NCBI GenBank assembly: GCA_023053575.1 | Contig: JAKZAP010000022.1 | Coordinates: 14,984,518-15,048,517 of the forward strand | DNA length: 64,000 bases | Direction: 5' to 3' | DNA from: Branchinecta lynchi | Taxonomy: Eukaryota > Arthropoda > Branchiopoda > Anostraca > Branchinectidae | In this document: piece by piece, positions 33,180-45,600 of the stretch | How the letters are laid out: the number at the start of each line of letters is the position of its first letter | Position numbering within the stretch: position 1 is the stretch's first letter | Position numbers and translations under genes: made by a program | Notes under the pieces: generated by a model | Database searches by the model: none | The model's input: only the letters and a program-made list of their open reading frames with translations | What the model was told of the DNA's origin: nothing

Positions 33180-34860
33180 ACTTGCCTTCGCCTTCGAAAA
33201 GTGCCTACAGGTTTCTGACCTTCGATTTTACCTGCGTAGATCATCCTTCCATGGACGGAAGGCAAAGAAAAACTTTTGAAGTGCCGATTGATCAGAAAAG
33301 TGTTTTGCAACGAAGCGAAGCGTTCCATACAATGATGGCAAAGCAAAAGTCTTTTCTGATCACTCGGCTATATTTGGACCAAAAGTTTTTCTTGGCCAGA
33401 TATGGAACCCTTCGCTTTGTACCAAAAATTTGTTCAGATGATTCGGCACTTTTTAGACCAAAATTTTTACCTTAAATTTGTTAACCTTAAATTGCAGCTT
33501 GGAGCAAAATAAGGATTTCTCCTGTAGATTTGCTCCGTAGTTGACTCCGGTTGGCAGGTCCATGTAACGATTTGACTTGTGGTTAGCTTCAAACATTGAC
33601 AATTGCATCAACAGCATCCCAGTTCAACTTCCAATCGATGTCAGCCCACTCCTCATCAACGGATGTTTTGAACGATTCAAATGTTTGGCAGTTTACTGTT
33701 TTTTTGGAGAGGGCATTCCAAGGGGTATCGCTCTGGTAGAGAAGAACTGATGGCGTATTCTAGTTGAAGCGTGGGGTTTTTGGACCCTTGTACTGCGTCC
33801 TCGGGTTTTAGTGGCTGGATTTGGTGTGAAGACATTGGGAGACTGGCTGGATTGGAGGATCTTATAGGCCTGGATATATCTCCTCTTTTTCGTCTGTATG
33901 TTAAAGCTGGGAGCTTCAACCTCTGCAACCGCACGTCATATGGAAGATCCTTCAAGCCTTGGACCATTTTTTAGTTTCTCTTTGGTAATTATGGAGCGCT
34001 TCGCAGCGAAAAGATGACTTAGCCTTCGGTTGAACCATAAGGAACCGTGCCTTTCGGGTAAACTTCAAGAGTACAGCCGTTCAGTTCAACTTTAAGGATC
34101 TGTACTCTTCAGCTAAGCTTTCAGGGTACAAACCTTCTGTAGAACTTTCATTGTGCCCTTTAGTTCCACTTTAAGGATAAAACCTTCGATTTTCGTTACG
34201 TAGATTATCCTTCCATGGACGAAAGGCAAAGAAAGAATTTTGAAGCCGAAAAGTGCCTGGTCATCAGAAAACTTCAACAGTACAGCTGTACAGTTCAACT
34301 TTAAGGATCTGTACTCTTCAGCTAAGCTTTCAGGGTACAACCCTTCTGTAGAACTTTCATTGTGCCCTTTAGTTCCACTAATCACTCGGCTCTTTTACGG
34401 CTTGTTAGATATGGAACCCTTCGCTTTGTAGCACAATTTTTTTCAGATGACTCGGCACTTATTAGACCAAAAGTTGAGAGCCGAAAAGTCCCGATTCATC
34501 AGAAAAGATTTTCGCAACGAAGTGAAGCGTTCGATAAAGTGATGCCATAGCTTTTTCGATCATCACTCGGCTCTTTTTTGGCCAAAAGTTTTTCTTTGCC
34601 AGATATGGAACCCTTTGCTTTGTAGTAAAAATCGTTTCTGATGACTCGGCCCTCATTAGACTCATTAATTATGGAGCACTTCGCCATGTAGCGAAAATCT
34701 TTTCAGTTGACTCAGCCTTTGGCTGAACTATACGGAATCGTGCCTTTCAGATGAAGTTAACAGATGACCCTGGCTATCTGGTAATCTTCAAACTACAGTC
34801 GTTCACTTCAACTCTATACTCTTCAGTTACGCTTTCAGGGTCCGACCCTTCAGATTGAAG
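33180..34860. repeat. Cluster of diverged direct repeats
   Basis: GATATGGAACCCTTCGCTTT recurs (33400, 34408, 34597); CCTTCGATTTTxCxTxCGTAGATCATCCTTCCATGGAC-type strings occur at 33220 and 34186; a 110-bp block at 34061-34170 is repeated at 34270-34379. No conserved ORF. Confidence 0.75.
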
Positions 34861-35261
34861 CCCCCGTCGATGGAGGTGATACACGCTGTACACCTCCTGG
34901 TAACGGTGGTTCAAATCCCGCCAAATTATCGACCAATCGTTTCTTCGACGGTCCGACACCACTTACATCTGAACTATTCCGAGTGATAATATATATTTTC
35001 AACAAACAAAATATACATGAGGTATAACCATAGAAAAATATAAGTGCTAATCTCAAATCAGGATGGCAGCTTTTAAAAGCATATCACAACAACTCAACGA
35101 TATATATAAAAAATATAATTTTGAAGACATCTATTAGTAAAATAACCTTGTAAAAACCTCAAGGTTTTAATATACTTTCTTCAGGCTCCGGTTATCTTAG
35201 CTAATACCAAACCAGCCCACTCCAAGAAATGACATCTTCTTTACACCAAAAAAATTACAGT

Positions 35262-35682
35262 CAGAGATGGGCGAATCCGAATCCGGATATTCGTCCTTTT
35301 GGTCGGATTCGAATCCTTATTCGAATCTTCTGCTTGTCGGGCTGGATTTGGATTCCTACTCGGAATCCAAACCTTCAATCTTACGAACCCGCTCAAATTT
35401 CTAGTCTCACATCCTTTTAGTTTTCGTTTTCCAATTTGTCTCCAATTGTTGATCGAACCTTTTGTCCGCCCCCAACCATCCTCAGTGGTCTATCACGTTA
35501 TCTGATTATCTTAGATATCCCCGTGCTCCTTGTCACCTCTTGTTTTTAAACTATTGCATGATCTAATTTTTGTTAAGGCCGGATTCGATTCCTCGGCAGA
35601 AAATGGTGGATTCGGAATCGGATTCGTACCTAGTCCTGGATTCGGATTCGAATCCTTTCGTGATCGGATTTGCCCATCTCTG
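35262..35682 (+). mobile_element. hAT-like MITE (421 bp), CAGAGATGGGC ends
   Basis: Ends CAGAGATGGGCGAATCCG / CGGATTTGCCCATCTCTG; target duplication ATTACAGT (35254-35261) and TTTACAGT (35683-35690), 7 of 8. CAGAGATGGG is a common hAT terminal form. The interior is rich in GGATTCGAATCC palindromes. Confidence 0.9.
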
Positions 35683-36050
35683 TTTACAGTACCATAGGAC
35701 AATAATTACTGAAGCAGCAAGGAATTCCAGAAATTTAGTCACTACTGTCAGTTTTGCTACACTTCTATACAGCTCAGGATTCTAACCTCGGACCCTAAAA
35801 CGAAGTCTGGAACTCTTTTCCTATTCTAGCCGGATTCGGTTCTGTAAGATTCCGGAACGATCCAGTTTCGCTGACTTCGCGAGCTGAATTTTCACTGGAC
35901 CAGACGAGCACAGTCTGACGGTAGTGGCGTCAGATTATCATACAACAACCTGCGACTGTTTCCTGCACAAAACGTTAAACTATGACAACTTTGCACTGAA
36001 CGGTTCTTCTCGATCGAATACTAAAATTTACACAACTGCCCCCTTCTCAG

Positions 36051-36567
36051 TTAGCCAAAAAGACCAAAAATGTTCCTAAATCTCGCCCCCCTCTGCCTCT
36101 GCGGCGGAGCTTGCGGCCTCTGATTAAAGGCAGGAGTGACCTGTTGTGCCGCTTGCGGCACTAAGAAGGAACACTGCACCCGACACACCGAGTCCGCCAG
36201 GATTGCATCTCTTCCCACTTCCCCTAGGAGTCTCTGGCAGTCCACCCGCAAAGACTGGCACTGAGCCCCCTCTCCCGTGCACGTGCAAGACGTACAGGGG
36301 GAGACAAGGCTAGAAGCCCCAAGGGCGATGGTTTTGCCCTGGGCAACGCATGAACGATCGGAGTCCCTCCACGGGGTGAAGTCCATCGCGGGTAGGGAGC
36401 GGCAGGCTACTCGTGGGTTTAGGAAGTTGTGCGGGACGTCGAAGGGGGATCGGTTGACTTCGGAGATGGTGTCCGAGTTTTCGCAAATTAGTCGGGCGAA
36501 GTTCACTTTGCGAATCTCCGCCAGTTGGGACTCGGTGAATTTTCCGTTCAAGTTGCCATTTTCGTAC
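36051..36567 (-). CDS. DBLOX: Peroxidase exon 13: end of domain 2 and Cys-rich tail, stop codon
   Basis: 517 bases after TTCTAG, ending in TAA at 36053-36051. It starts YENGNLNGKFTESQLAEIRK and closes the peroxidase domain, then a tail with SPCTSCTCTGEGAQCQSLRV that resembles a partial VWC-type CxxCxC module seen at the C-terminus of some arthropod peroxidases, a further Cys pair (CRVQC), and a Gln/Pro/Arg-rich end. No obvious AATAAA lies in the 100 bases downstream; intergenic repeats follow. Confidence 0.93.
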
Positions 36568-39500
36568 CTAGAACAAACGGACGTTAGCCAATGTTTCTAC
36601 AGGTTTAGGGGATAATGTTATCTTTTCGAAAACATAGAATTTAAAGGACCCATTTTGCTTTTTTCTGTCTTTTGTATTATCCCTGAATCCATGGGTTTAC
36701 AAGCTTCGGAAAACCCCGCTTGCATTGTCTCGTGGTGTCCCTACGACTTGTTAGCGCTTTTCCGGCCTAGCCGAGTTTTGCCTGCAAAGTAACGCAAGGA
36801 AACTTTCAAGGTCCTCTTTCCACGTACATGAAAAGCTTCAAATGTTGTTTTTTATTTTGGAAGATATGGCAGACCATCTGGTCTATCTTCTGTTTTGCTT
36901 AGCCAGCCCACACTCCAACCACGGCGCGTTCAGTTATCCTGACTTGAACATTATATATCGACCCCTTCGACCTTCGATTACACTAGATCTCTGATCTCTC
37001 CGACGTCACACAGAATAAACAAATGAATGTAGGCATCCACGCTCAGAGCTATACTAGTTTGAGAACAAAGGGGTAGGGACTGCTATAGCCGAAAACTGGT
37101 CGACAAATTCTGTGTCCGGTTTTTGCCGGATTCCGGTGCATCCAACCGCATCGGAGAGCTGGAAGGCTTGGTAGAGTCGACATGCGCAAACGAGAAAGTC
37201 GCTTATTTCACGAGGAAAGCAATGAATGGTAGACTGGCATACAAATATTCCTGAGCCATTTCGTCGTGAAAAGATCATTTCTTATGGTAAGAGCTGTGCT
37301 TTAAAAGAGTAAGTACTGTTAAAAATTGTCTGTCCAACATTTGATACATGAATGTGAGGAAGAACTGAAGATAATTTGAAAGAAAAAAGTTACACTTTAG
37401 TTGGGAGAAGACTCCGACAACGGAGTACCTGCGTTTCCGTTTGTCCAGCTGACTGAGCTGGGTTTGACGGATGTAGTCTCATTTCTCGCGCTGTGAATGT
37501 TCCCTTTATCATCATGGTCATCAACAACACACTCATTTTCAGATGAATCGATGGGGAGTCGATTTGATGAAGCGCTGAGGTCATTTTTTTTAGGATCAAC
37601 TATAAAAGGATTAAGTTGATTGTTTCAGTGAAGCCCGATGAAAAGTTTGTAGCCTGCGTAGTTGTACTGAAAAGTTCCCATGTATTGATGTGTAATAGTA
37701 AAGAATACTATCATTTAATGTGCCTCAGTCTGGGCCGAAGCAGTAGTATTCAGTAGCATCCTGTCTTGCTATAATAGCATCCAGTCTTGCTAACAGTAGC
37801 TTGAGTAGAATGCAGCAACACGGTAGCCTTGACATAGAAGCATGTAGTAGCATCAGTTCGTACTGCATGCTACTTTCCTGTACAACTTCATACTACTATT
37901 TTGAGATATATTTTCATCGGGAGTACAGCACGTACGTACATCAAATACGGAGGTACTCCCAGGGTGCTCGCGGTTTCTCGTCCGGGGAGTCTTCAGTAAC
38001 TGCCTCGCCTTATTTTCCTGATCAGATAAAGGGCACAACTCCTTAAAGATCAACTGAAGAGTTGTACCCTTAAAGTTGAACTGAAAGTTGTCCCCCCACA
38101 GCAAAACTGAGGCTAATCAAATTCTGAGCTTAATCAATATTTCCATGACCCCCCCCCCCACCCCTCTTGCCTAGGAGTCTCGGGCAGCGGTGGATAAGCT
38201 CCTACTCACCAGAATCTGTCGCATCTTCTCATGGTTCTGAACTGGTTTCCAATGATGCAGGCGAACGTGGGCCCAACCAACCCACCCTGGAGGGGTGTCT
38301 CAGACAATCCGCCAGTGAACAGATCGATATCGTCCACATGTGCATAGACTTGCTGGAGTCTCTGGATCACCTCTGGAACAACTTCTCTGGATAGATCTTC
38401 GAAGGTTGCTGCTTTTTTCAGGTTACAAGCTGCTCGATACTCGTTATAGGGGCGGAGACCGTGGTCACGACCTGAAAGAAAGGACAATTCGGTTATTTTA
38501 TAACCCATGAATAATCGTCGGTGTCGAGCGGAAACCGCGTAACTGGTCAAATTTGCGATTTCCACTTTTTGAGACTGTTCTACTCGCCGGATTGCCTCCG
38601 ACTCTTAGTTTGGGAACAACCAAGATGGAACCACGTATCTCGGATTAACATGGGGGCTGTACTACTAACGAGAAAAAGTTATTATGTTTTTTTCACCTCC
38701 TGGAAAGTTTTGAAAAAGGGAGATACATGGTTTACGCTTGACACCGACGGTTAATGTTCTTTCAGCCCAAGCTGACTGCGCATCATAATTGACAGTGCTA
38801 AACGCATATGTCAGCGAATTTTGTTAGAGCTATATTTGGTCCCTTCTTGGCAAGGGTCCTCTTCAGCCCGACGAAAATTTTCGAGTTTTAAGAGCATGCA
38901 GTAGCAACTGTTAAACTGCATGACGATATAGCAAGACACGATGCTACTGGATGCTGCTTAAGTTTTGCATGTCTGAGGCAAATTAAACGGTAGTATTCTG
39001 TACTACTGCGTATTAATCCATGCAACTTTTTCGTACAACTATCATACAACCCCGATGAAAAATTTGTAGCCTGCGTAGTAGTATGGCAGTAGTACGAAAA
39101 CGTTGCATGTAAGACTATGTAATAGCAAAAAATACTATCATTTAATGTGCCTCAAACTGGTCCAATCTTATGTAGTAGTATCCAGTAGCATCCTGTCTTG
39201 CCATAGTCGCATCCAGTCTTGCTAATAGTAGCATCGTTAGTACTGCATTCTACTTTTTCGTACTACTTCATACTACTATTTTGAGATAACTTTGTCATCG
39301 GGACTACCTGCAAATTTGTCATTAGGAGGCTCATGCTGGAAAATGAACTTCAAACAAATATGGCTCTAATAAAATTCCGCTGACGTTTCGGTTTGTCACT
39401 GTCAATTTATAACCCATCTCAAAAAAAGGAAGTCGAGACGCCAAAAGATCAAGTAAGAATCATAAACAAAACAAGCTTACCCCCTCCAAGTTTCAAAAAC

Positions 39501-42500
39501 TGTATTTTTTCTTACCAAATTCAAGACTAGGTTGAGTTTCTGTTGTTTCTTTTAATTCTGACATGTTGACAGCCCTGCAGTAGCTGTAATTAGTTTATGC
39601 TTGCTTGTTCTATCGCTTTTGATTAGGAGGGACAGTCGCAGCAGGACGACGTCTGTTTTTAATTTTCATAGGATGATTGACGATCAACAGTCATCGCAGT
39701 CTCGCAAGACATTGACCCCCCCCCCCCCCCCTCCCTCAGAAAAAAGGAGTTTGTATTCTCTATGGGTGTCAGTGCCTTGCAAATGATTACTGCATTTCTT
39801 GCACAATCAGCTTCGCCTAAAGAGTACAGGGATGAGCTGAAGCTAGCTAGGTGTGGAGGGGCAGAGTATGGAAGCGCTGTCAGTCAAATGGTAAGTTGCG
39901 TTTTTGCAGATATCATGGTTTCTGTTACCACGATAACTGGATCTGCTACTAGTCCGTTTTTACAGTTATCGTGTTATCTGATAAACGGTTGCTCTGCAAA
40001 AACGACCATTGCCGAAATTGTGCTTTTCGCAGTCATTCCAAAAGAAAAACTGATATCCAGTTACGTCAGTAAGTGTTAAACTTCTTTCTCAACAATTTGA
40101 TGAAAGTGAGATAACTTTTCAGTTACCACGGTCGGACCGCGCTATCTGAATATCAGACACCATGATAACTGGCCAGATACGAACAATAACTGTATCTAAT
40201 ACCACGGTAACTAAAACGACTTTAGACCGTGGTGTCAGAAACCATGGAATCTGCAAAACCGCAACGATAAACTCGGCGACGGAGAAAGAATGATCCACGA
40301 TCATCACCCTCTTGTGTGGCACTTCTTAACTAAATTGATACCCTCTATGAGGTCACCGCCTGTAGCAAATAATTGCTGTCTTTTATGCGCGGACTCTTAC
40401 GCTAAAAAGTGCAGGGATGGCTGTTCACTGTTTCAGCTTTATTTTTTTTAATCGAACAACTTACCTCTTTGAATATTTAGAGAGACCAGATCCAACCCGG
40501 AGAACGGGAAGTTCTTCGACTCAAACAAGTGGTTTGTGATTTCATTCGTGACGAATCTATCCAGATTTTCCATAGGGGTGGCGAACATACCACGGACGAG
40601 GTCGTCAAGCATGTTTCCCTACAAAAGCAAAAATTAGGTCAAGGCACTGTGCCCTTCTCAGATGACTCGATCTCTCCTTATTTTGGCTCGTAACTAGTAA
40701 CAGTAATCTACTTTAAACTAAAGCCTTGTGGCCATAGTAGAAAACGTAAAACAAAATAAAACCGAAAACAGAACCCTCTGACCAGTAGCCTACTTTGTCG
40801 GGTGGGACAAGTGGGAGCCTGATCCGCCTCGAAAAGTATCAAACACGGAAAATGCAAGAAGCAGTGTATTGCCGTTATGCTTAGAAAATACATTGGAAGT
40901 TGTGAATCTCGATAATGAGCACAAACAGAACGATTGAAGTTTAACTAAAAAGCCAACTAACTTTTGTGTCATTTAATTGGATACACTGAATTATTTGGAT
41001 TCTGCAACTTTTCCCCCGGTTTTGAGTAATGTATTATAGTGTTTCGTTGTTAATTTTGTGTTTTGTTGTTGTTTGAAGATGTATATGGCCCTTGTTGTCC
41101 GTTGATTTAGTCAAATAAAATAAATAAAGGGCCTTTTTTTATTTTCCAATGTCTGCTCTGGTTATGACGTTCAGAAAATCTGCGGGCGTCTCCATAGCGT
41201 AAATTCTACTATGACGCGGGAAATTTTAATCTCAACACAAACGCGGCTTTTCAGTTGCCAGTGGTGAGATTGGTGAAGACTGCTTAGTACCTGAACAAAA
41301 AAAAAATCACAAATCTTTCTCGCAAGCATACAACACAGATATAGGTGCATAGAGGTACCACAAACCACACGGAAATTCTACTATTTGAAAACCGATTATC
41401 CGTGAATAGCGGAACAACAAAGTAACGCATTAAATGAGTAAGACAATTTAAATGAGTAAGTGAAGGGTACCTGGTCCAATCCCAGCCTTTTTCGGTTAAA
41501 CTTTAAGAACATACGCTGTATGGTTAATATAGGTACGAAGACTGCTATTGTCTTTGGGCACGGGGAGTCCTCTAACCCTTGAAAAAGTCAGCCGGGCATG
41601 ACCACAGAAAGTGTTCCCTGTGCGAAATTCCCAGACAGACAACCTTCCCGGTTTTTAATTCCTAGGAAAGATGCCATTCCAACCCCCAAAGACACACAAT
41701 TATTACGGGGAAAATGTAGCCGACTTATCCGTTTTGGTTCGTCAAATATGATTCACATTGAGCTTGGGCCGAAGTGAATATCCTTTTAGTTTTTCAAGTG
41801 AAGTGGGGTGACCCCCCCCCCCCCCCCTAAACATGTGCTAGTTACCAATGGGTCAATAAAAGATAATCAGCCGTATGGATTTTAGGCCCGAAAAGACAAG
41901 GTTAACAGTCAGAAGTTCAGTAACACTACACGGATGCGCAATTTGGATGTCACCTGCAAGTAGCCTATTACCACTTTTAAGTGAATGTTATCTGCAAGTG
42001 TTTATGACCTTTAATTGTGAATTTTAAAGTTAATTGCTCAAAAATAAAAATAAAATTCAGGAAGTTAAAAATAATTAAATTATAATGTATAATATAGTTC
42101 ATAATTCAAATTCTGAAGTTTGGAGTTTAAATTTTGAAAAGTAGGTTGTTTTTAGATATCGTGGTTGCGTGTTTGTTGGAGATAGTTTGTAGCAACTGAG
42201 TACAGTTGGAGTTTATATGTATAGTGGTAATGGATTACGCGTCTGTAGATAAGAAATAAAAGTATAAACAATATTAAAGAAAATAAGATTTAGTAAACAC
42301 TATAGGAGAAATGATTAAAAGATAAAATGTGGATTTGTAATTTAAAATTTATAAAACAGTTTAATGATTGAAATAAAGATTATAGTTTTGAAGTATAAAT
42401 TTATAGTTTTTTTTTTTGTTGTTATAGAAAGAGTAGATGATTTAAAAAAAGAAGAAAAAAAGACGAAAGTGTAAGTAAATAATCCTTGAGCCCACGAAAG

Positions 42501-42633
42501 TGTAAGTGACGTTAAAGTAGGGTAAACTGTTAGGCAAATTTTGTATTAACGTCACTGAGTTGGAGGTGGAGACGTAGCCACTTGTTTTAGTTCGATCGAA
42601 AGCAAGAAAAAATGAAAAAGAAGCTACGCGGGA

Positions 42634-42685
<52 letters not shown>

Positions 42686-45600
42686 CCTTTAATTGTTAAG
42701 TTTTTGTTAAAAGTAGCCTACATTGCAAACAATATTTAGTGTTAGATTTTACGGAAACATAAGCTGAATCATTCAGAAAAAAACGACTCAAAACGGATTC
42801 AAAACATTGCAAATTCGTTTTTTCTGTCCGCAGCCTGACAAGGAAGGTTGACATATCTTTGTAGAAAATCCTAGCTCAGTTCTCCATTAGCCACGCATTA
42901 GGAGATACTTTTTGTTGTTTTGTATATTAACGTATAGTACGCAAAGTGCTGTCTACTGAAATTACGCAACCATATGTAGAAATACCATATAGCTTCTGAT
43001 AGTGTCCCCCCCCCCTAAAACGATTTGAGACTTACATCCATGAGGGTTTCAGGGTTGAAGAATCCGGCGCGGAGTGGCAAGCGTGCCGTCTCTTGGAAAG
43101 CAGTGTTCACTCTTGGGAAGAAAGGACGGACAAGACTGTGGCCGAACCGGTAGGCGGCGCTGGCGAACTCGTTGAACACCTGGCCGTTGCAGTTAGCGTC
43201 ATAACCTGAGAGAGCGAAAAGATTAGACGAGATGGAATGTTTGTCGGTACTTTTAGATGGATTAGCGTGAGGATCAACCTAGTATGAACTGGAACTAATC
43301 TTAGTCGAGAAGGCCCTCTATGGATGATGATGACATTACATCAAGATGGAAGGTTATACAAGGGACCTTGTACCGTGACCCTCATGTAGCTCAGTGGTAG
43401 AGACACGGGTCGTGGGTTCAAATCCAACTCGAGGATCACTTTTGTCTTTCAGCTCACTATTATGATGATGGAGAACTTGCTTCTCATTTCTGTGACAATT
43501 GGAGTCTTAAAGGACACCTGAATGAAGAGTGCCAAGTATCATCCCTATCTGTATGACTTCCGTTAACATTGCCTGCAGAAAATTCAGTTCAAATACGAAA
43601 TAGTGTTTCCAAGCTATGATTTTTGCCCCATTTTGCATCAGTACTGATTTCAGTACCGAACAATTTTAGAAATGAACAAATGTCTCCAATCAACACTTTT
43701 TCTGGAATACTTTTCAACCAGTTAAGCCCAAACGTATATCTAGAAGAAGTTCCAGTACGATCCGGCCAGAGCTGTACAAGATTTGAATGAATTGCGCTTT
43801 TTGTCTTGGAGTCTGCATGTGCAAACCTCCAGAAACGAACATCCCTATTTTGAAAACGTCACGCTCAGGAGAAGAATGCTCTCCGTGGCCATGTCTGTAA
43901 ATGCATTCTCCATGGTGTGTTCAAGTATGGTTTCATTGTTCAGGTGTCCTTTAAAGGCACAGAAAACTTGACTACGCAACTTTCGGCCATCAAACCGACG
44001 GGGGGGGGGCTTAGATAAAGATACAGGGACTTATTGTCGACAGGATCCCCTTCTTTGTTATCTCGAACCCCCTCCTTAGTGTTCCCAAAGCTAGCTGGCA
44101 GGCCCTTGCCCCTTGTGCACTGTAATTATGCACTTATGCATTGTAAAAGTTCGCCTTTGGCCGTGTTTCGGCCATACTATCGGGGTAGAAGTCAAGAGGT
44201 CGTGCGTTCGGTTCCTACTCCCGGCACACAAACTTTTTGCTTTTTTTTTCTACTAACTCAAAAGTCGAATTCTCGGAAACTGCCCGGAAACTGCAATGGT
44301 CGTAACGAGAATTTGTCTTACTCTCAATATCGACTCAGGGTACATTTTTCATATGTCAGCTAGCTCCCCGAGTCAAGTTTTCTGTTCCTTTGACCTGAGT
44401 TCAAAGCATAGAACTCTGTAGCACAAGTTTTTGTGTCCAATTCTGTCACAAATTCATTAAAAAAAAGTCGTTGCCCCACGCGGTAGGAAATCAACGACGG
44501 AGCACAAAAACCCATCTGAGACAAACAATCAAATACAATAGTTGCGTTTTCGCTGTTACCATGGTATCTGTTACCACGGTAACTGGATCTGCAATTAGTC
44601 GTTTTTGCAGTTATCGTGGTATCTGATACACGGTGCTTTGCAAAAACGACTACTGCCGAAATTGCACTTTCGAAGTCATCCCAAAAGAAAAACAGATATC
44701 CAGTTACATCACTAAGTGCTAAACTTCTTTCTCGCAAATTTGACAAAATTTGATGAAAGTGAGATGACTTTTCAGATACCACGACCAGTTACCACGGTCA
44801 GACCGTAGTATCTGAATATCTGATACCACGATAACTGGCCAGATACCACGATAACTGCAAAAACGCCTCTTGACCGTCGTATCAGATACCACGAAAACTG
44901 CAAAAACGACTTTAGACCGTGGTAACAGATACCATGGTATCAGCAAAAACGCAACTAATGCAAAGAATAGTAGCCTATAGCTTTTCGTATTAATTTAAAA
45001 GAGCTATATTACTGATTCACTTTACACCTCTAATCGTTTCATCGATCGTTACTCCCGGGAAATCCGAACTTCCTACATATCGCTTCTCCATCGTTACTAC
45101 GCTGATTCTTGCATGTTCTATTCGGCGCTTAACGAATATATCAGGACCCGCTTGTCGCTTCCGAGGAGCTTATTGGTCAGAACTGTTTATGCAATTTTTA
45201 CCGTGTTTCTCATAGAGTTAGAGGAGCTGCACGAGGCTGAAAACAACCAGACGGGTTTGCAATCTTTTTTTCACAGAAACCATATACGTTAGAATATTGA
45301 AATATAAACTGTAGACTATCTACTATGAAATGTGCTTTAAGTGGCTAAACCCGATGAAAAATGTATCTCAAAATACTACTATGAAGTAGTAGGAAAAAAC
45401 AGCTCGCAGTACTAACGATGCTTCTACTTCAAGGCTACCGTGTTACTGCATACTACTATATGCTACTATTAGCAAGACTGGATGCTACTATGGCAAGCCA
45501 GGATGCTACTGGATACTACGACATAAGAATGGACTAGTCTGAGGCCCATTAAATGATAGTATTCTTTGCTAAAAGATAGTATTACATGCAACGTTTTCGT

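Noticed and set aside
36277..36615. 112-codon + strand frame over the last peroxidase exon
   Set aside because: Antisense shadow of a strongly supported coding exon.
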